In this document: positions 9,164-18,185 of the stretch, in pieces
Numbering within the stretch: the stretch's first letter is position 1
Layout: every line of letters starts with the position of its first letter
Source: Mesorhizobium qingshengii
GTDB taxonomy: Bacteria > Pseudomonadota > Alphaproteobacteria > Rhizobiales > Rhizobiaceae
Reading direction: 5' to 3'
Length of the DNA stretch: 64,000 nt
Assembly: GCF_027563465.1 (NCBI RefSeq)
Contig: NZ_JAPFQA010000002.1
Span: 186,001 to 250,000 of the forward strand
Made by a program: the position numbers and the translations under genes
Notes under the pieces: model-generated
What the model saw: only the letters and a program-made list of their open reading frames with translations
Told to the model about the DNA's origin: nothing
Database searches by the model: none

Positions 9164-10195
9164 ATGGCGAAACGGCCGACCATCACCGATCTGGCGCGCA
9201 TCTCCGGCGTCAGTGTCGCCACGGTGGACCGCGTGCTCAACAGCCGCTTGCCGGTGCGCGAGGAAACAGCGCGTCGCGTCTACGAGGCGGCGACCGAAAT
9301 CGGCTACCACGCCGCGGGCCTGATCAAGCAGCGGATGCGCCATGAGTTGCCCGAGTATCGGCTCGGCTTCCTGCTGCTCAGGGGCAATTATGTCTTCTAC
9401 AGCGAGTTCGCACGCGAGCTTGAACTCGCCGTGTCGCGATCGCAGCGCTTTCGTGGCGTCGCAGCAATAGACTTCGCGGACTCGCTGGCGCCCGACGAAA
9501 TCGTCGAGCGCGCGCGCAAGCTGGCGGCCAGATGCAGGGCCGTCGCCCTGGTCGGACCGGATCACCCCACGTTGACGGTCGCGGTCGAGGAGATGAAGGC
9601 GAAAGGACTGCCGGTGTTTTCCCTGCTGTCCGACTTCGCCGCCGGCATTCGCGAGGGCTATGTCGGCCTCGACAACCGCAAGGTCGGCCGCACCGCGGCA
9701 TGGATGATCTCGAAGGCCGCCCGGCGGCCAGGCAAGGTCGCCCTGTTCGTCGGCAGCCACCGCTTCCACGGCCATGAACTGCGCGAGATCGGCTTTCGCT
9801 CCTTCTTTCGCGAGCAGGCACCGGAATTCACCTTGCTTGAAACGCTGGTCAACCTGGAAGCCAACCAGATCACGCATGACACCATCATCGAGCTTCTGGG
9901 CCGCCACCCCGACCTCGCCGGCCTCTATGTCGCCGGCGGCGGCATGGAGGGCGCGGTCGCGGCGCTCCGGCAGGCGAGGCCGGCCGAGATGCCCGCGGTC
10001 ATCTGCAACGAGATCACAGCGGTATCGCGTTCCGCCCTGGCGGATAACATCCTGACCATGGTGATCTCCACGCCACTTGCAGCACTTTGCCGTGAACTGG
10101 TCGACCTCATGGCACATGCCATCGAGACGGGCGCCGCGAACGCGCCGGGCCAGACCTTCCTGCCGTTCGACATCTATCTGCCCGAGAATATCTAG
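9164..10195 (+). CDS. LacI-family transcriptional regulator (sugar-binding type)
   Basis: A 343-residue repressor-like protein. Residues 5-30 (TITDLARISGVSVATVDRVLNSR) are a LacI helix-turn-helix; the rest is a periplasmic-binding-protein-like sensor domain, with VGLDNRKVGRTAAWMI typical of LacI proteins that bind sugars. The ATG at 9164 has GAGG a few bases upstream. It is divergent from mocDEF and in line with the inositol/rhizopine-type transporter, so its ligand is probably an inositol or rhizopine-related compound. The TGATAG/CTATCA repeats in front of it are candidate operators. Confidence 0.88.
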   Translation: MAKRPTITDLARISGVSVATVDRVLNSRLPVREETARRVYEAATEIGYHAAGLIKQRMRHELPEYRLGFLLLRGNYVFYSEFARELELAVSRSQRFRGVAAIDFADSLAPDEIVERARKLAARCRAVALVGPDHPTLTVAVEEMKAKGLPVFSLLSDFAAGIREGYVGLDNRKVGRTAAWMISKAARRPGKVALFVGSHRFHGHELREIGFRSFFREQAPEFTLLETLVNLEANQITHDTIIELLGRHPDLAGLYVAGGGMEGAVAALRQARPAEMPAVICNEITAVSRSALADNILTMVISTPLAALCRELVDLMAHAIETGAANAPGQTFLPFDIYLPENI

Positions 10196-10376
10196 GGGTC
10201 TCGATCTTCGAGATTGGCTGAAACGCCTGCCGCTTCGTCATTTCAAGCGGAGCAGCGGCGAAGCGACGTCGCGAGAACATCGGCCGATCGTCGGTGTCCG
10301 GCCTGGCGGCAAGCGCCCGTCATCCGAAAATCGCGCATCCGGTTTTGGAATCGCCCTTGACGCCTTGGCGCAAAAT

Positions 10377-10390
10377 GGAATAAATATTTC
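10377..10390 (+). promoter_or_regulatory. IolR-like site upstream of the inositol-type transporter
   Basis: In the 367-base gap 10196-10562, the sequence GGAATAAATATTTC matches GGAA-N6-TTCC with one mismatch. It lies in an AT-rich stretch (10371-10415), the likely promoter of the transporter genes. The motif GGAA-N6-TTCC has been described for IolR-controlled promoters in Sinorhizobium meliloti. The rest of the gap shows no gene. Confidence 0.4.
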
Positions 10391-10562
10391 ACCAACTGTA
10401 TATTTTGGTTCTTTCGTTCCGGTAACAACAGAGGGTTCGACGTTCCAGCCAATTGGAAGGCGTCATCCGGGACGGAAATGGCAATCGGGAGAGATTCCCC
10501 GGGAGATCGGGGATTCCGGATAGATCGGTGCAACCGGACACCAAGAGTGGAGGAGAGATACA

Positions 10563-11504
10563 ATGAAGAAACTGCTTTTGGGCGTCGCCTTCGCGGCGCT
10601 GATGGGTTCATCCGCCATGGCCGCCAAGATCGGCGTATCGATGGCCAAGTTCGACGACAACTTCCTGACCGTGCTGCGCAATGGGATGATCGCGCAGGCC
10701 AAGGGCATGAGCGGCGTCGAGCTGCAGGTCGAGGACGCGCAGAACGACGTTGCCAAGCAGCTTGACCAGATCAAGAACTTCGCCGCTTCGGGCGTCGACG
10801 CGATCATCGTCAACCCGGTCGACACCTCGGCCACGCAGGCGATGTCCGATGCCGCGGCCGCCGCCAAGATTCCGCTGGTCTACGTCAATCGCGAGCCGGT
10901 CAACGTGAATACGCTGCCGGACAACCAGGCATTCGTTGCCTCGAACGAGGCCGATTCCGGCACGCTCGAGACCAAGGAAGTCTGCCGCCTGTTCAAGGAA
11001 GCCGGCAAGAAGGAAGCCAACGTCTATGTGATCATGGGCGAGCTGTCGAACCAGGCCGCGGTGCAGCGCACCAAGGACATCGAAGAAGTGATCGCCACGC
11101 CGGATTGCAGCTTCATCAAGATCATCGACAAGCAGACGTCGAACTGGAACCGCGACGAAGCCCAGAACCTGATGACCAACTGGCTGTCGACCGGCAAGCC
11201 GTTCGACGGCGTGATCGCCAACAATGACGAAAGCGCCATCGGCGCCATCCAGGCGATGAAGGCCGCCAACGTCGACATGAAGTCGGTCGTCGTCGGCGGT
11301 GTCGATGCCACCCAGGACGCGCTTGCCGCCATGCAGGCCGGCGACCTCGACGCAACCGTGTTCCAGGACGCGGCCGGACAGGGCGCGGGTGCTCTCGATG
11401 CAGCGCTCAAGCTGGCCAAGGGCGAGAAGGTCGAACACAAGGTCTACGTCCCCTTCCAGCTGGTGACCCCTGCGAACATCGACAAGTTCCTGAAGAAGAA
11501 CTGA
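10563..11504 (+). CDS. Sugar ABC transporter substrate-binding protein (inositol/rhizopine-binding, MocB/IbpA type)
   Basis: A 313-residue periplasmic binding protein of the ribose/galactose class. The first 21 residues (MKKLLLGVAFAALMGSSAMAA) are a signal peptide, and the mature protein has the family pattern DQIKNFAASGVDAIIVNPVD and IANNDESAIGAIQAM. Proteins of this type beside inositol genes are annotated as rhizopine- or inositol-binding (MocB, IbpA). GGAGGAGAGATAC lies just before the ATG. It leads the transporter operon; a hairpin at 11519-11552 separates it from the permease and could keep its transcript level higher. Confidence 0.85.
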   Translation: MKKLLLGVAFAALMGSSAMAAKIGVSMAKFDDNFLTVLRNGMIAQAKGMSGVELQVEDAQNDVAKQLDQIKNFAASGVDAIIVNPVDTSATQAMSDAAAAAKIPLVYVNREPVNVNTLPDNQAFVASNEADSGTLETKEVCRLFKEAGKKEANVYVIMGELSNQAAVQRTKDIEEVIATPDCSFIKIIDKQTSNWNRDEAQNLMTNWLSTGKPFDGVIANNDESAIGAIQAMKAANVDMKSVVVGGVDATQDALAAMQAGDLDATVFQDAAGQGAGALDAALKLAKGEKVEHKVYVPFQLVTPANIDKFLKKN

Positions 11505-11518
11505 GCAGCGGGCATACG

Positions 11519-11552
11519 GAGCGGCGCTCTCACGCAATAGACGGCGCCGCTC
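11519..11552 (+). terminator. Intra-operon hairpin after the substrate-binding gene
   Basis: GAGCGGCG (11519-11526) pairs perfectly with CGCCGCTC (11545-11552); TTCTTCCC follows. It lies 15 bases after the binding-protein stop and before the permease, as expected for an RNA-stabilising or partial-termination hairpin that gives more binding protein than permease. Confidence 0.6.
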
Positions 11553-11613
11553 TTCTTCCCCCAACGCCAGCAAGGCAACGAGGGGCGACCACGGCCGACG
11601 GAGGATAGACGAT

Positions 11614-12690
11614 TTGGCACAGACATCTCACGGCGTCGGAGGACTCAGCTATGACGCGAAGAAGCGCGCATGGCCGGCCGAGTTCAACGTTTTCCTGGCG
11701 CTTGTCATCCTCGTTGTCGTCTTCGAACTGATCGGCCGTATCTTTCTCGGCGACAGCTTCCTGTTCAACACCCGCAGCGACGTCTCGGGGATCTTCAACG
11801 AAGCGCGCCTGCAGATCATCATCCTGCAAGTGTCGATCGTCGGCATCATCGCCATCGGCGTGACGCAAGTGATCATTTGCGGCGGCATCGACCTGTCCTC
11901 GGGCTCCATCGTCGGCGCGACCGCGATGATCGCCATGAGTTTCGCCCAGGTGGCGACAGTAAACGGCAACCCCAATCCCAAGGCGATGTTCCTGGCGCAA
12001 GGCTGGACCGACCTGCCTGTCATCGTGCCGGTGCTGGTGGCGATCGGTTGCGGGCTGCTCGCCGGCCTGGTCAACGGCTCGTTGATCGCCTACACGCGCA
12101 TCCCGCCATTCATCGCCACGCTCGGCATGATGGTCACCGCGCGCGGCATCGCCAAATGGTGGTCCAAGGGGCAGCCGATCTCGTTTCCCACCGACAGCTT
12201 CGCCGCGATCGGCAAGGGCCTGATGCCCGTCATCATCTTCCTGTCGCTGGCCGTGCTGTTCCAGCTGATCATGACCTACACCAGGTATGGCAAGCACTGT
12301 TATGCGATCGGCTCCAACGAGGACGCCGCGCGCATGTCCGGCATCAAGATCGCCAACCACAAGATCCTCGTCTACGTCATCGCCGGCGTGCTTGCCGCGC
12401 TCGCCGCCGTGGTGCTTAGCTCCAAGAACCTTACCGCCCAGTCCGGCATGGGCGTGATGTACGAACTCGACGCGATCGCCATGGCGGTGATCGGCGGCGT
12501 TTCGCTTTCGGGCGGCCGCGGCTCGATCGTCGGCACGGTGATCGGGTCGCTGATCTTCGGCGTCATCATCTCCGGCTTCACCTTCCTGCGCCTCGACGCC
12601 TACTACCAGGAAATGGTCAAGGGCGTGATCATCGTCGGTGCGGTCGTTCTCGACCAGTGGCGCCAGCGCCTGCGGGCATTGAGGGCTTGA
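11614..12690 (+). CDS. CUT2-type sugar ABC transporter permease
   Basis: A 358-residue inner-membrane permease of the RbsC/FrcC family. It has multiple hydrophobic segments, the family signature ICGGIDLSSGSIVGATAM near residue 90 and GGVSLSGGRGSIVGTVIGSL near residue 295. The start is a TTG at 11614 with GGAGG 9 bases before it; no better ATG exists in frame. It forms the membrane channel for the binding protein encoded upstream and the ATPase encoded 2 bases downstream. A single permease gene implies a homodimer. Confidence 0.9.
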   Translation: MAQTSHGVGGLSYDAKKRAWPAEFNVFLALVILVVVFELIGRIFLGDSFLFNTRSDVSGIFNEARLQIIILQVSIVGIIAIGVTQVIICGGIDLSSGSIVGATAMIAMSFAQVATVNGNPNPKAMFLAQGWTDLPVIVPVLVAIGCGLLAGLVNGSLIAYTRIPPFIATLGMMVTARGIAKWWSKGQPISFPTDSFAAIGKGLMPVIIFLSLAVLFQLIMTYTRYGKHCYAIGSNEDAARMSGIKIANHKILVYVIAGVLAALAAVVLSSKNLTAQSGMGVMYELDAIAMAVIGGVSLSGGRGSIVGTVIGSLIFGVIISGFTFLRLDAYYQEMVKGVIIVGAVVLDQWRQRLRALRA

Positions 12691-12692
12691 CC

Positions 12693-13460
12693 ATGTCAGA
12701 CATCGTCCTGAAGACCGAAAACCTGACCAAGCGCTATGGCGGCGTGCATGCGCTGGAAGGCGCGAACTTCGAACTGCGCAAAGGCGAACATGTCGCCATC
12801 ATGGGCGACAATGGCGCCGGCAAGTCGACCTTCGTGCGCCAGATCACCGCGGTCGAGCAACGCACCAGCGGCCAGATCTGGTTCGACGGCAAGGAAGTGA
12901 ATTTTGCCGGCCCGATCGAGGCGCGCACGGCGGGCATCGAGACCGTGTTCCAGAACCTGGCGCTGGCCGACGATCTCGACGTGCCGTCGAACCTGTTCCT
13001 CGGCCGCGAAAAGGTGCTGTTCAATCTCGGCCCGTTCTCGATCCTCGACCGCAAGTACATGCGCAAGGCGACCGAGGCGGCACTGATCCGCACGGCGGTG
13101 AAGATCCCCAATCTGTCCAACACCATCCGCCACATGTCGGGCGGCCAGCGCCAGTGCGTGGCGATCGCCAGGACCGCGACCTTCGCCTCCAAGCTGATCA
13201 TCATGGACGAGCCGACGGCGGCACTCGGCGTGCAGGAAACGGCGCAGGTCGAAAACATCATCCGCACACTGAAGGACAATGGCGAGCCGCTGATCCTGAT
13301 CAGCCACAACATGCGCCAGGTGTTCGACCTTTGCGACCGCATCGTCGTCTTCCGGCGCGGCCGCATCGTCGCCAATCTGCGCAAGCAGGACACCGACGGG
13401 CAGGATATCGTCTCCTACATCACCGGCGCCAAGACCGGAGAGGCGGAACTCGCGGCCTAG
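12693..13460 (+). CDS. CUT2-type sugar ABC transporter ATPase, single-domain
   Basis: A 255-residue ATPase. Walker A GDNGAGKST (about residue 37), signature MSGGQRQ (about 148) and Walker B LIIMDEPTAA (about 168) are all present, with the H-loop LISHNM. Most ribose-type ATPases are two fused domains of about 500 residues; this one has a single domain, as in the fructose transporter FrcA, so it should act as a homodimer. The ATG at 12693 directly follows the permease stop. Confidence 0.92.
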   Translation: MSDIVLKTENLTKRYGGVHALEGANFELRKGEHVAIMGDNGAGKSTFVRQITAVEQRTSGQIWFDGKEVNFAGPIEARTAGIETVFQNLALADDLDVPSNLFLGREKVLFNLGPFSILDRKYMRKATEAALIRTAVKIPNLSNTIRHMSGGQRQCVAIARTATFASKLIIMDEPTAALGVQETAQVENIIRTLKDNGEPLILISHNMRQVFDLCDRIVVFRRGRIVANLRKQDTDGQDIVSYITGAKTGEAELAA

Positions 13461-13573
13461 GCCGGGCGCGGAGGCGGTGGTCATCGCCTCCCTGTCGATG
13501 CCGTCTTGACCGGAAGATCACCCGCGCCCATGACCGGCGCCGACAGTTTCGAACCCTCCTCAAAGGACATTCC

Positions 13574-14575
13574 ATGACTCTCCGCTTCGCCCTCCTCGGT
13601 GCCGGCCGCATCGGCAAGGTCCACGCCCGCGCCGTCGGCTCCAACCCGCAGGCCAGACTGGTTGCCGTTGCCGATGCGTTCGAGAAAGCGGCAAAGGAAC
13701 TGGCATCGGCCTATGGCGCCGAAGTGCGTACGATCGACGCCATCGAAAAATCCGCGGATATCGACGCCGTCGTCATCTGCACGCCGACCGATACCCATGC
13801 CGACCTGATCGAGCGTTTCGCCAAGGCCGGCAAGGCGATCTTCTGCGAAAAGCCGATCGACCTCAACGTCAAGCGCGTCGAGAAGTGCCTGGCCGTGGTC
13901 GAGAAGACCAAGGCCACGCTGATGGTCGGCTTCAACCGCCGCTTCGATCCGCACTTCGCCGCCGTGCGCAAGGCGATCGACGACGGCGCCATCGGCACCG
14001 TCGAGATGGTCACCATCACCTCCCGCGATCCGGGCGCGCCGCCGATCGACTATATCAAGCGCTCGGGCGGCATTTTTCGCGACATGACCATCCATGACTT
14101 CGACATGGCGCGCTTCCTGCTCGGCGAGGAGCCGGTGGCGGTCAGCGCGCATGCCTCGGTGCTGGTCGACAAGAAGATTGGGGAGGCCGGCGATTTCGAC
14201 AGCGTCAGCGTCATCCTGGAAACCGCTTCCGGCAAGCAGGCGATCATCTCCAACTCGCGCCGCGCCACCTATGGCTACGACCAGCGCATCGAGGTGCATG
14301 GTTCGAAAGGCATGGTCGCGGCCGAGAACCAGCGGCCGGTGTCGATCGAACTGGCCAACGAGAAGGGCTATACGCGCCCGCCGCTGCACGACTTCTTCAT
14401 GACGCGCTATCTCGACGCGTACGCCAATGAGATCGCCGCCTTCATCACTGCGGCAACCTCGGGCAAGAAGGCGGCGCCAAGCGGCGCCGACGGGCTCGTG
14501 GCGCTGAAACTGGCTGACGCAGCGCTGAAATCAGCCACATCGGGCAAGACCGTCCGCCTCGACACGGCAAAGTAA
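13574..14575 (+). CDS. idhA: Inositol 2-dehydrogenase IdhA
   Basis: NAD-dependent oxidation of myo-inositol to scyllo-inosose (2-keto-myo-inositol), the first step of inositol catabolism. The 333-residue Gfo/Idh/MocA-family protein has the Rossmann motif LLGAGRIGKVHA at residues 6-17, the EKP motif with the catalytic-type Lys (AIFCEKPIDLN, near residue 97), and the family sequence GGIFRDMTIHDFDMARFL with Asp and His near residues 172-176. AAGGACA precedes the ATG at 13574. It follows the transporter and precedes the SDR, so import and first oxidation are grouped. Other cyclitols are possible substrates. Confidence 0.88.
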   Translation: MTLRFALLGAGRIGKVHARAVGSNPQARLVAVADAFEKAAKELASAYGAEVRTIDAIEKSADIDAVVICTPTDTHADLIERFAKAGKAIFCEKPIDLNVKRVEKCLAVVEKTKATLMVGFNRRFDPHFAAVRKAIDDGAIGTVEMVTITSRDPGAPPIDYIKRSGGIFRDMTIHDFDMARFLLGEEPVAVSAHASVLVDKKIGEAGDFDSVSVILETASGKQAIISNSRRATYGYDQRIEVHGSKGMVAAENQRPVSIELANEKGYTRPPLHDFFMTRYLDAYANEIAAFITAATSGKKAAPSGADGLVALKLADAALKSATSGKTVRLDTAK

Positions 14576-14612
14576 GAACCGGTATCCGGACCCAAGACAC
14601 AGGAGCAGAGCG

Positions 14613-15407
14613 ATGAACGGTTCAGCCGGTCGCAATTCAGAAACGCGCGCCATCGTCACCGGCGGCGCGCAAGGCATCGGCTTCGCCGTCGCGGAGGCCC
14701 TGGCCGAAGAGGGCTGCCGGGCACTGGCACTGGTGGGGCGCTCGCAGGAGAAGGGCGACAAGGCCGTCGCAAGCCTCAAGAAGTCAGGTGTCGACGCGAT
14801 CTTCATCAGCGCCGATGTCGCCAAGGTGGCCGACTGCAAGCGCGCCGTCGCAACCGCGATCTCGCATTTCGGCACCGTCAATGCGCTGGTCAATGCCGCC
14901 GCCACGTCGGCGCGCGGTTCGCTGGTCGAAACCTCCGAGGACGTCTTCGACCAGATCTTCAACACCAATGTGCGCGGCCCCTTCTTCCTCATGCAAGGGC
15001 TTGTGGCGCACCTTCTTGAGCGCAAGGCGCCGGGTTCGATCGTCAACGTCCTGTCGATGTCGGCGCATGCCGGCCAGTCGTTCCTTACGCCCTATTCGTC
15101 GAGCAAGGGAGCGCTGATGACGCTGACCAAGAATGTCGCCAGCGCCTACCGGCGCAATCGCATCCGCTGCAATGCCGTGCTGCCCGGCTGGATGGACACC
15201 GAAGGCGAGGACATCGTGCAGAAGAAGTGGCACGACGCGCCGGAGGACTGGCTGGAAAAGGCCGAGGCCGCGCAACCGATGGGCCAGTTGGTGAAGCCGG
15301 CGCAACTCGCCCGGCTCATCACCTACATGGTCAGCCCGCAGGCCGGCGTCATGACCGGGTCACTGGTCGACTACGACCAGAACATCGCCGGGATCGTCGG
15401 CGAGTAG
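14613..15407 (+). CDS. Short-chain dehydrogenase/reductase (SDR family)
   Basis: A 264-residue classical SDR. The cofactor motif is TGGAQGIG (residues 16-23), the structural motif is NAAATS in place of NNAG, and the active site is Ser-x(n)-YSSSK (Tyr and Lys present). AGGAGCAG precedes the ATG at 14613. Placed directly after idhA, it probably oxidises or reduces a cyclitol or derived sugar, possibly a rhizopine intermediate. The exact substrate is not known. Confidence 0.85.
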   Translation: MNGSAGRNSETRAIVTGGAQGIGFAVAEALAEEGCRALALVGRSQEKGDKAVASLKKSGVDAIFISADVAKVADCKRAVATAISHFGTVNALVNAAATSARGSLVETSEDVFDQIFNTNVRGPFFLMQGLVAHLLERKAPGSIVNVLSMSAHAGQSFLTPYSSSKGALMTLTKNVASAYRRNRIRCNAVLPGWMDTEGEDIVQKKWHDAPEDWLEKAEAAQPMGQLVKPAQLARLITYMVSPQAGVMTGSLVDYDQNIAGIVGE

Positions 15408-15436
15408 CAGGTGACAAACGCCTTCGCATCGACTAT

Positions 15437-15517
15437 ATGAGCCGCATGATCCACCTGTCCGCCACCTATTGGTACTTTAGCAGCTCGCTGGCGGCGGGAG
15501 GATTGCGCTCGATCTGA
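15437..15517 (+). CDS. Leader peptide of the DAHP synthase attenuator
   Basis: A 26-codon open frame starting at ATG 15437 encodes a peptide whose centre reads ATYWYFSSSL. The consecutive aromatic codons Tyr-Trp-Tyr-Phe fall at 15467-15478. It ends 90 bases before the DAHP synthase start, and between them lies a set of mutually exclusive RNA hairpins. This is the design of a classical attenuation leader: ribosome stalling at the aromatic codons senses shortage of Tyr, Trp and Phe. Confidence 0.88.
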   Translation: MSRMIHLSATYWYFSSSLAAGGLRSI

Positions 15518-15566
15518 AGATTGCAGCAACAAGATCCGAACAGCCGCCAGACTTGGCGGCTTTTTT
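15459..15566 (+). promoter_or_regulatory. Transcription attenuator controlling DAHP synthase
   Basis: Four complementary segments are present. Segment 1, CCGCCA (15459-15464), just upstream of the aromatic codons, pairs with TGGCGG (15489-15494). Segment 2, CTGGCGGC (15488-15495), pairs perfectly with segment 3, GCCGCCAG (15543-15550). Segment 3 also pairs with segment 4, TGGCGGCT (15554-15561), to form the terminator. A ribosome stalled on the Tyr-Trp-Tyr-Phe codons covers segment 1, frees segment 2 and favours the 2:3 antiterminator, allowing expression when aromatic amino acids are scarce. Confidence 0.85.
15542..15566 (+). terminator. Intrinsic terminator of the aro attenuator
   Basis: AGCCGCCA (15542-15549), loop GACT, TGGCGGCT (15554-15561), followed by a run of T to 15566. 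A strong 8-bp stem with a T tract lying 41 bases before the DAHP synthase start codon. Confidence 0.92.
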
Positions 15567-15606
15567 GTTTCAGCCGACAGGTCTCCCAAACCAGGAGCAG
15601 AAAGCC

Positions 15607-16698
<1,092 letters not shown>

Positions 16699-16716
16699 GA
16701 AAGGCACATCGCCACA

Positions 16717-16902
16717 CCTTCTCCCCTTGTGGGAGAAGGTGGATCGGCGCGCAGCGCCGAGACGGATGAGGGGTGCTGGAAGAAACGCTGCGTTAAAATA
16801 TAGAATGATTTTAAATGTTTAAGACTTCCAAGTAGCGATCTGTCCAGCACCCCTCATCCGACCGAGCTTCGCTCGGCCACCTTCTCCCACAAGGGGAGAA
16901 GG
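16717..16902. repeat. MITE-like inverted repeat element
   Basis: Left end (16717-16780) contains CTTCTCCCCTTGTGGGAGAA and GGATGAGGGGTGCTGGA; right end (16843-16902) carries the complementary TCCAGCACCCCTCATCC and TTCTCCCACAAGGGGAGAA. The arms enclose an AT-rich core of about 60 bases (16781-16842). The arrangement resembles a small non-autonomous mobile or palindromic repeat. It fills the space between convergent DAHP synthase and Gfo/Idh genes. Confidence 0.8.
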
Positions 16903-16920
16903 GGAAGCCGGCGGCGGCCG

Positions 16921-18030
16921 TTACCTCACATCCACCCAGCGCTTTTCCTGGAACGAGCGTGCCATCGCGTGCACGGTGCGCTCGATCTCCAGCCCTTCGG
17001 CAAACTCGATGATCCGCGCCGGCCTGCCGGCAAGGCGCGTCATCAACTCATGACATTCGATGATCTTGAGGTCGTTGAAGCCGAGGCCATGGCCGGGTGC
17101 CGGCAGGAAGGCGTCATAGGGCTTGTGGTGCGGCGCCACCAGGATGGTGCGGTAGCCCTGCTCGGTCGGGCGATCGGCGGTAAGGTAGAGCTGGAACTCG
17201 TTCATCCGCTCCTGGTCGAACAGGATCGATCCCTTCGAGCCGAAGATCTGGATGGCGATGCGCCCCTTGCGACCCCAGGCGGAGCGGTTGACCAGCAGCG
17301 TGCCGGCAATGCCGTTTTCCAGATGCATCAGCACGCTGGCGATATCATAGGTCTCGACCGCGCGGCGCCCGCCGGCCGCCAGCTTGCGGTCGGCATAGGG
17401 CTTGGCCATATCGCAGATGACGCTGGCGACGCGCCCAAACAGCACCGAGACCAGCGACAGCGGATGCACGGCGAAATCGTCGAGCGCGCCATAGCCGGAA
17501 GCGGCCTCGTGCTTCCAGAAGAACAGCGCCTCCGGATCGGCCATGAAATCCTCATCCATCTCGATGCGCAGATGGTTGACCTCGCCGATGATCTTCTCGT
17601 CGAGCAGCGCGCCGATGTGTCGAATGGCCGGGCTCTGGATGTAGTTGTAGCCGAGTGCCGCGACCTTGCCTGATTTTTTCGCCGCGGCCGCCATGGCCTC
17701 GGCTTCGGCGAAGCTTGGCGCCATCGGCTTCTCGCACCACAGATGCTTGCCGGCCTCGAGGATGGCGATGGCCATTTCCGGATGGAACTGGTTGGGCGTG
17801 GTCAAGGAAATGACGTCGACTTGCGGGTCGTTGACGACGGCGCGCCAATCGCCGGACGCCTTGGCAAAGCCGAACTCGCCCGCCTTGCGCCTGGCGAGCT
17901 CCTCATTGACCTCGCCGAGATGGACAAGCCGAGGCTTGGCCACATCGGGAAACACGGCACCGACGGCGCTCCATGCGATGGCGTGACATTTGCCCATGAA
18001 CCCCGTGCCGATAAGACCGACGCCAACCAT
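16921..18030 (-). CDS. Gfo/Idh/MocA family oxidoreductase (scyllo-inositol dehydrogenase-like)
   Basis: A 369-residue NAD(P)-dependent dehydrogenase. The Rossmann motif GLIGTGFMGKCHA is at residues 5-17 and the catalytic EKP region is CEKPMAPS near residue 103; the C-terminal domain has the usual sheet fold pattern. The ATG at 18028-18030 follows GGAGAAAATGGAAA on the minus strand; an upstream in-frame extension has no family features. The sequence type resembles enzymes acting on scyllo-inositol or related polyols and is distinct from IdhA. Being divergent from iolR suggests a role in inositol isomer catabolism. Substrate is inferred. Confidence 0.8.
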   Translation of the reverse strand: MVGVGLIGTGFMGKCHAIAWSAVGAVFPDVAKPRLVHLGEVNEELARRKAGEFGFAKASGDWRAVVNDPQVDVISLTTPNQFHPEMAIAILEAGKHLWCEKPMAPSFAEAEAMAAAAKKSGKVAALGYNYIQSPAIRHIGALLDEKIIGEVNHLRIEMDEDFMADPEALFFWKHEAASGYGALDDFAVHPLSLVSVLFGRVASVICDMAKPYADRKLAAGGRRAVETYDIASVLMHLENGIAGTLLVNRSAWGRKGRIAIQIFGSKGSILFDQERMNEFQLYLTADRPTEQGYRTILVAPHHKPYDAFLPAPGHGLGFNDLKIIECHELMTRLAGRPARIIEFAEGLEIERTVHAMARSFQEKRWVDVR

Positions 18031-18061
18031 TTTCCATTTTCTCCACTGCCTGAAGCGTTCG

Positions 18062-18079
18062 ATGGATGAATTAGTCCAT
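18062..18079. promoter_or_regulatory. Dyad in the Gfo/Idh-iolR divergent region
   Basis: ATGGATGAATTAGTCCAT is an imperfect dyad (arms ATGGA/TCCAT, AATT core) in the 155 bases between the two divergent starts. Nearby GGAATGGAATG (18088-18098) repeats the GGAAT element. Either could be an IolR site. Evidence is symmetry and position only. Confidence 0.35.
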
Positions 18080-18185
18080 TTTCCCCAGGAATGGAATGTC
18101 TGCCTCATTTTTTATGGCGTTCTTGCGCAGGCTCGCTATGATGAGGCAGAGAGGGCATCCACAGATGAGCTTGGACAGGGCGACA

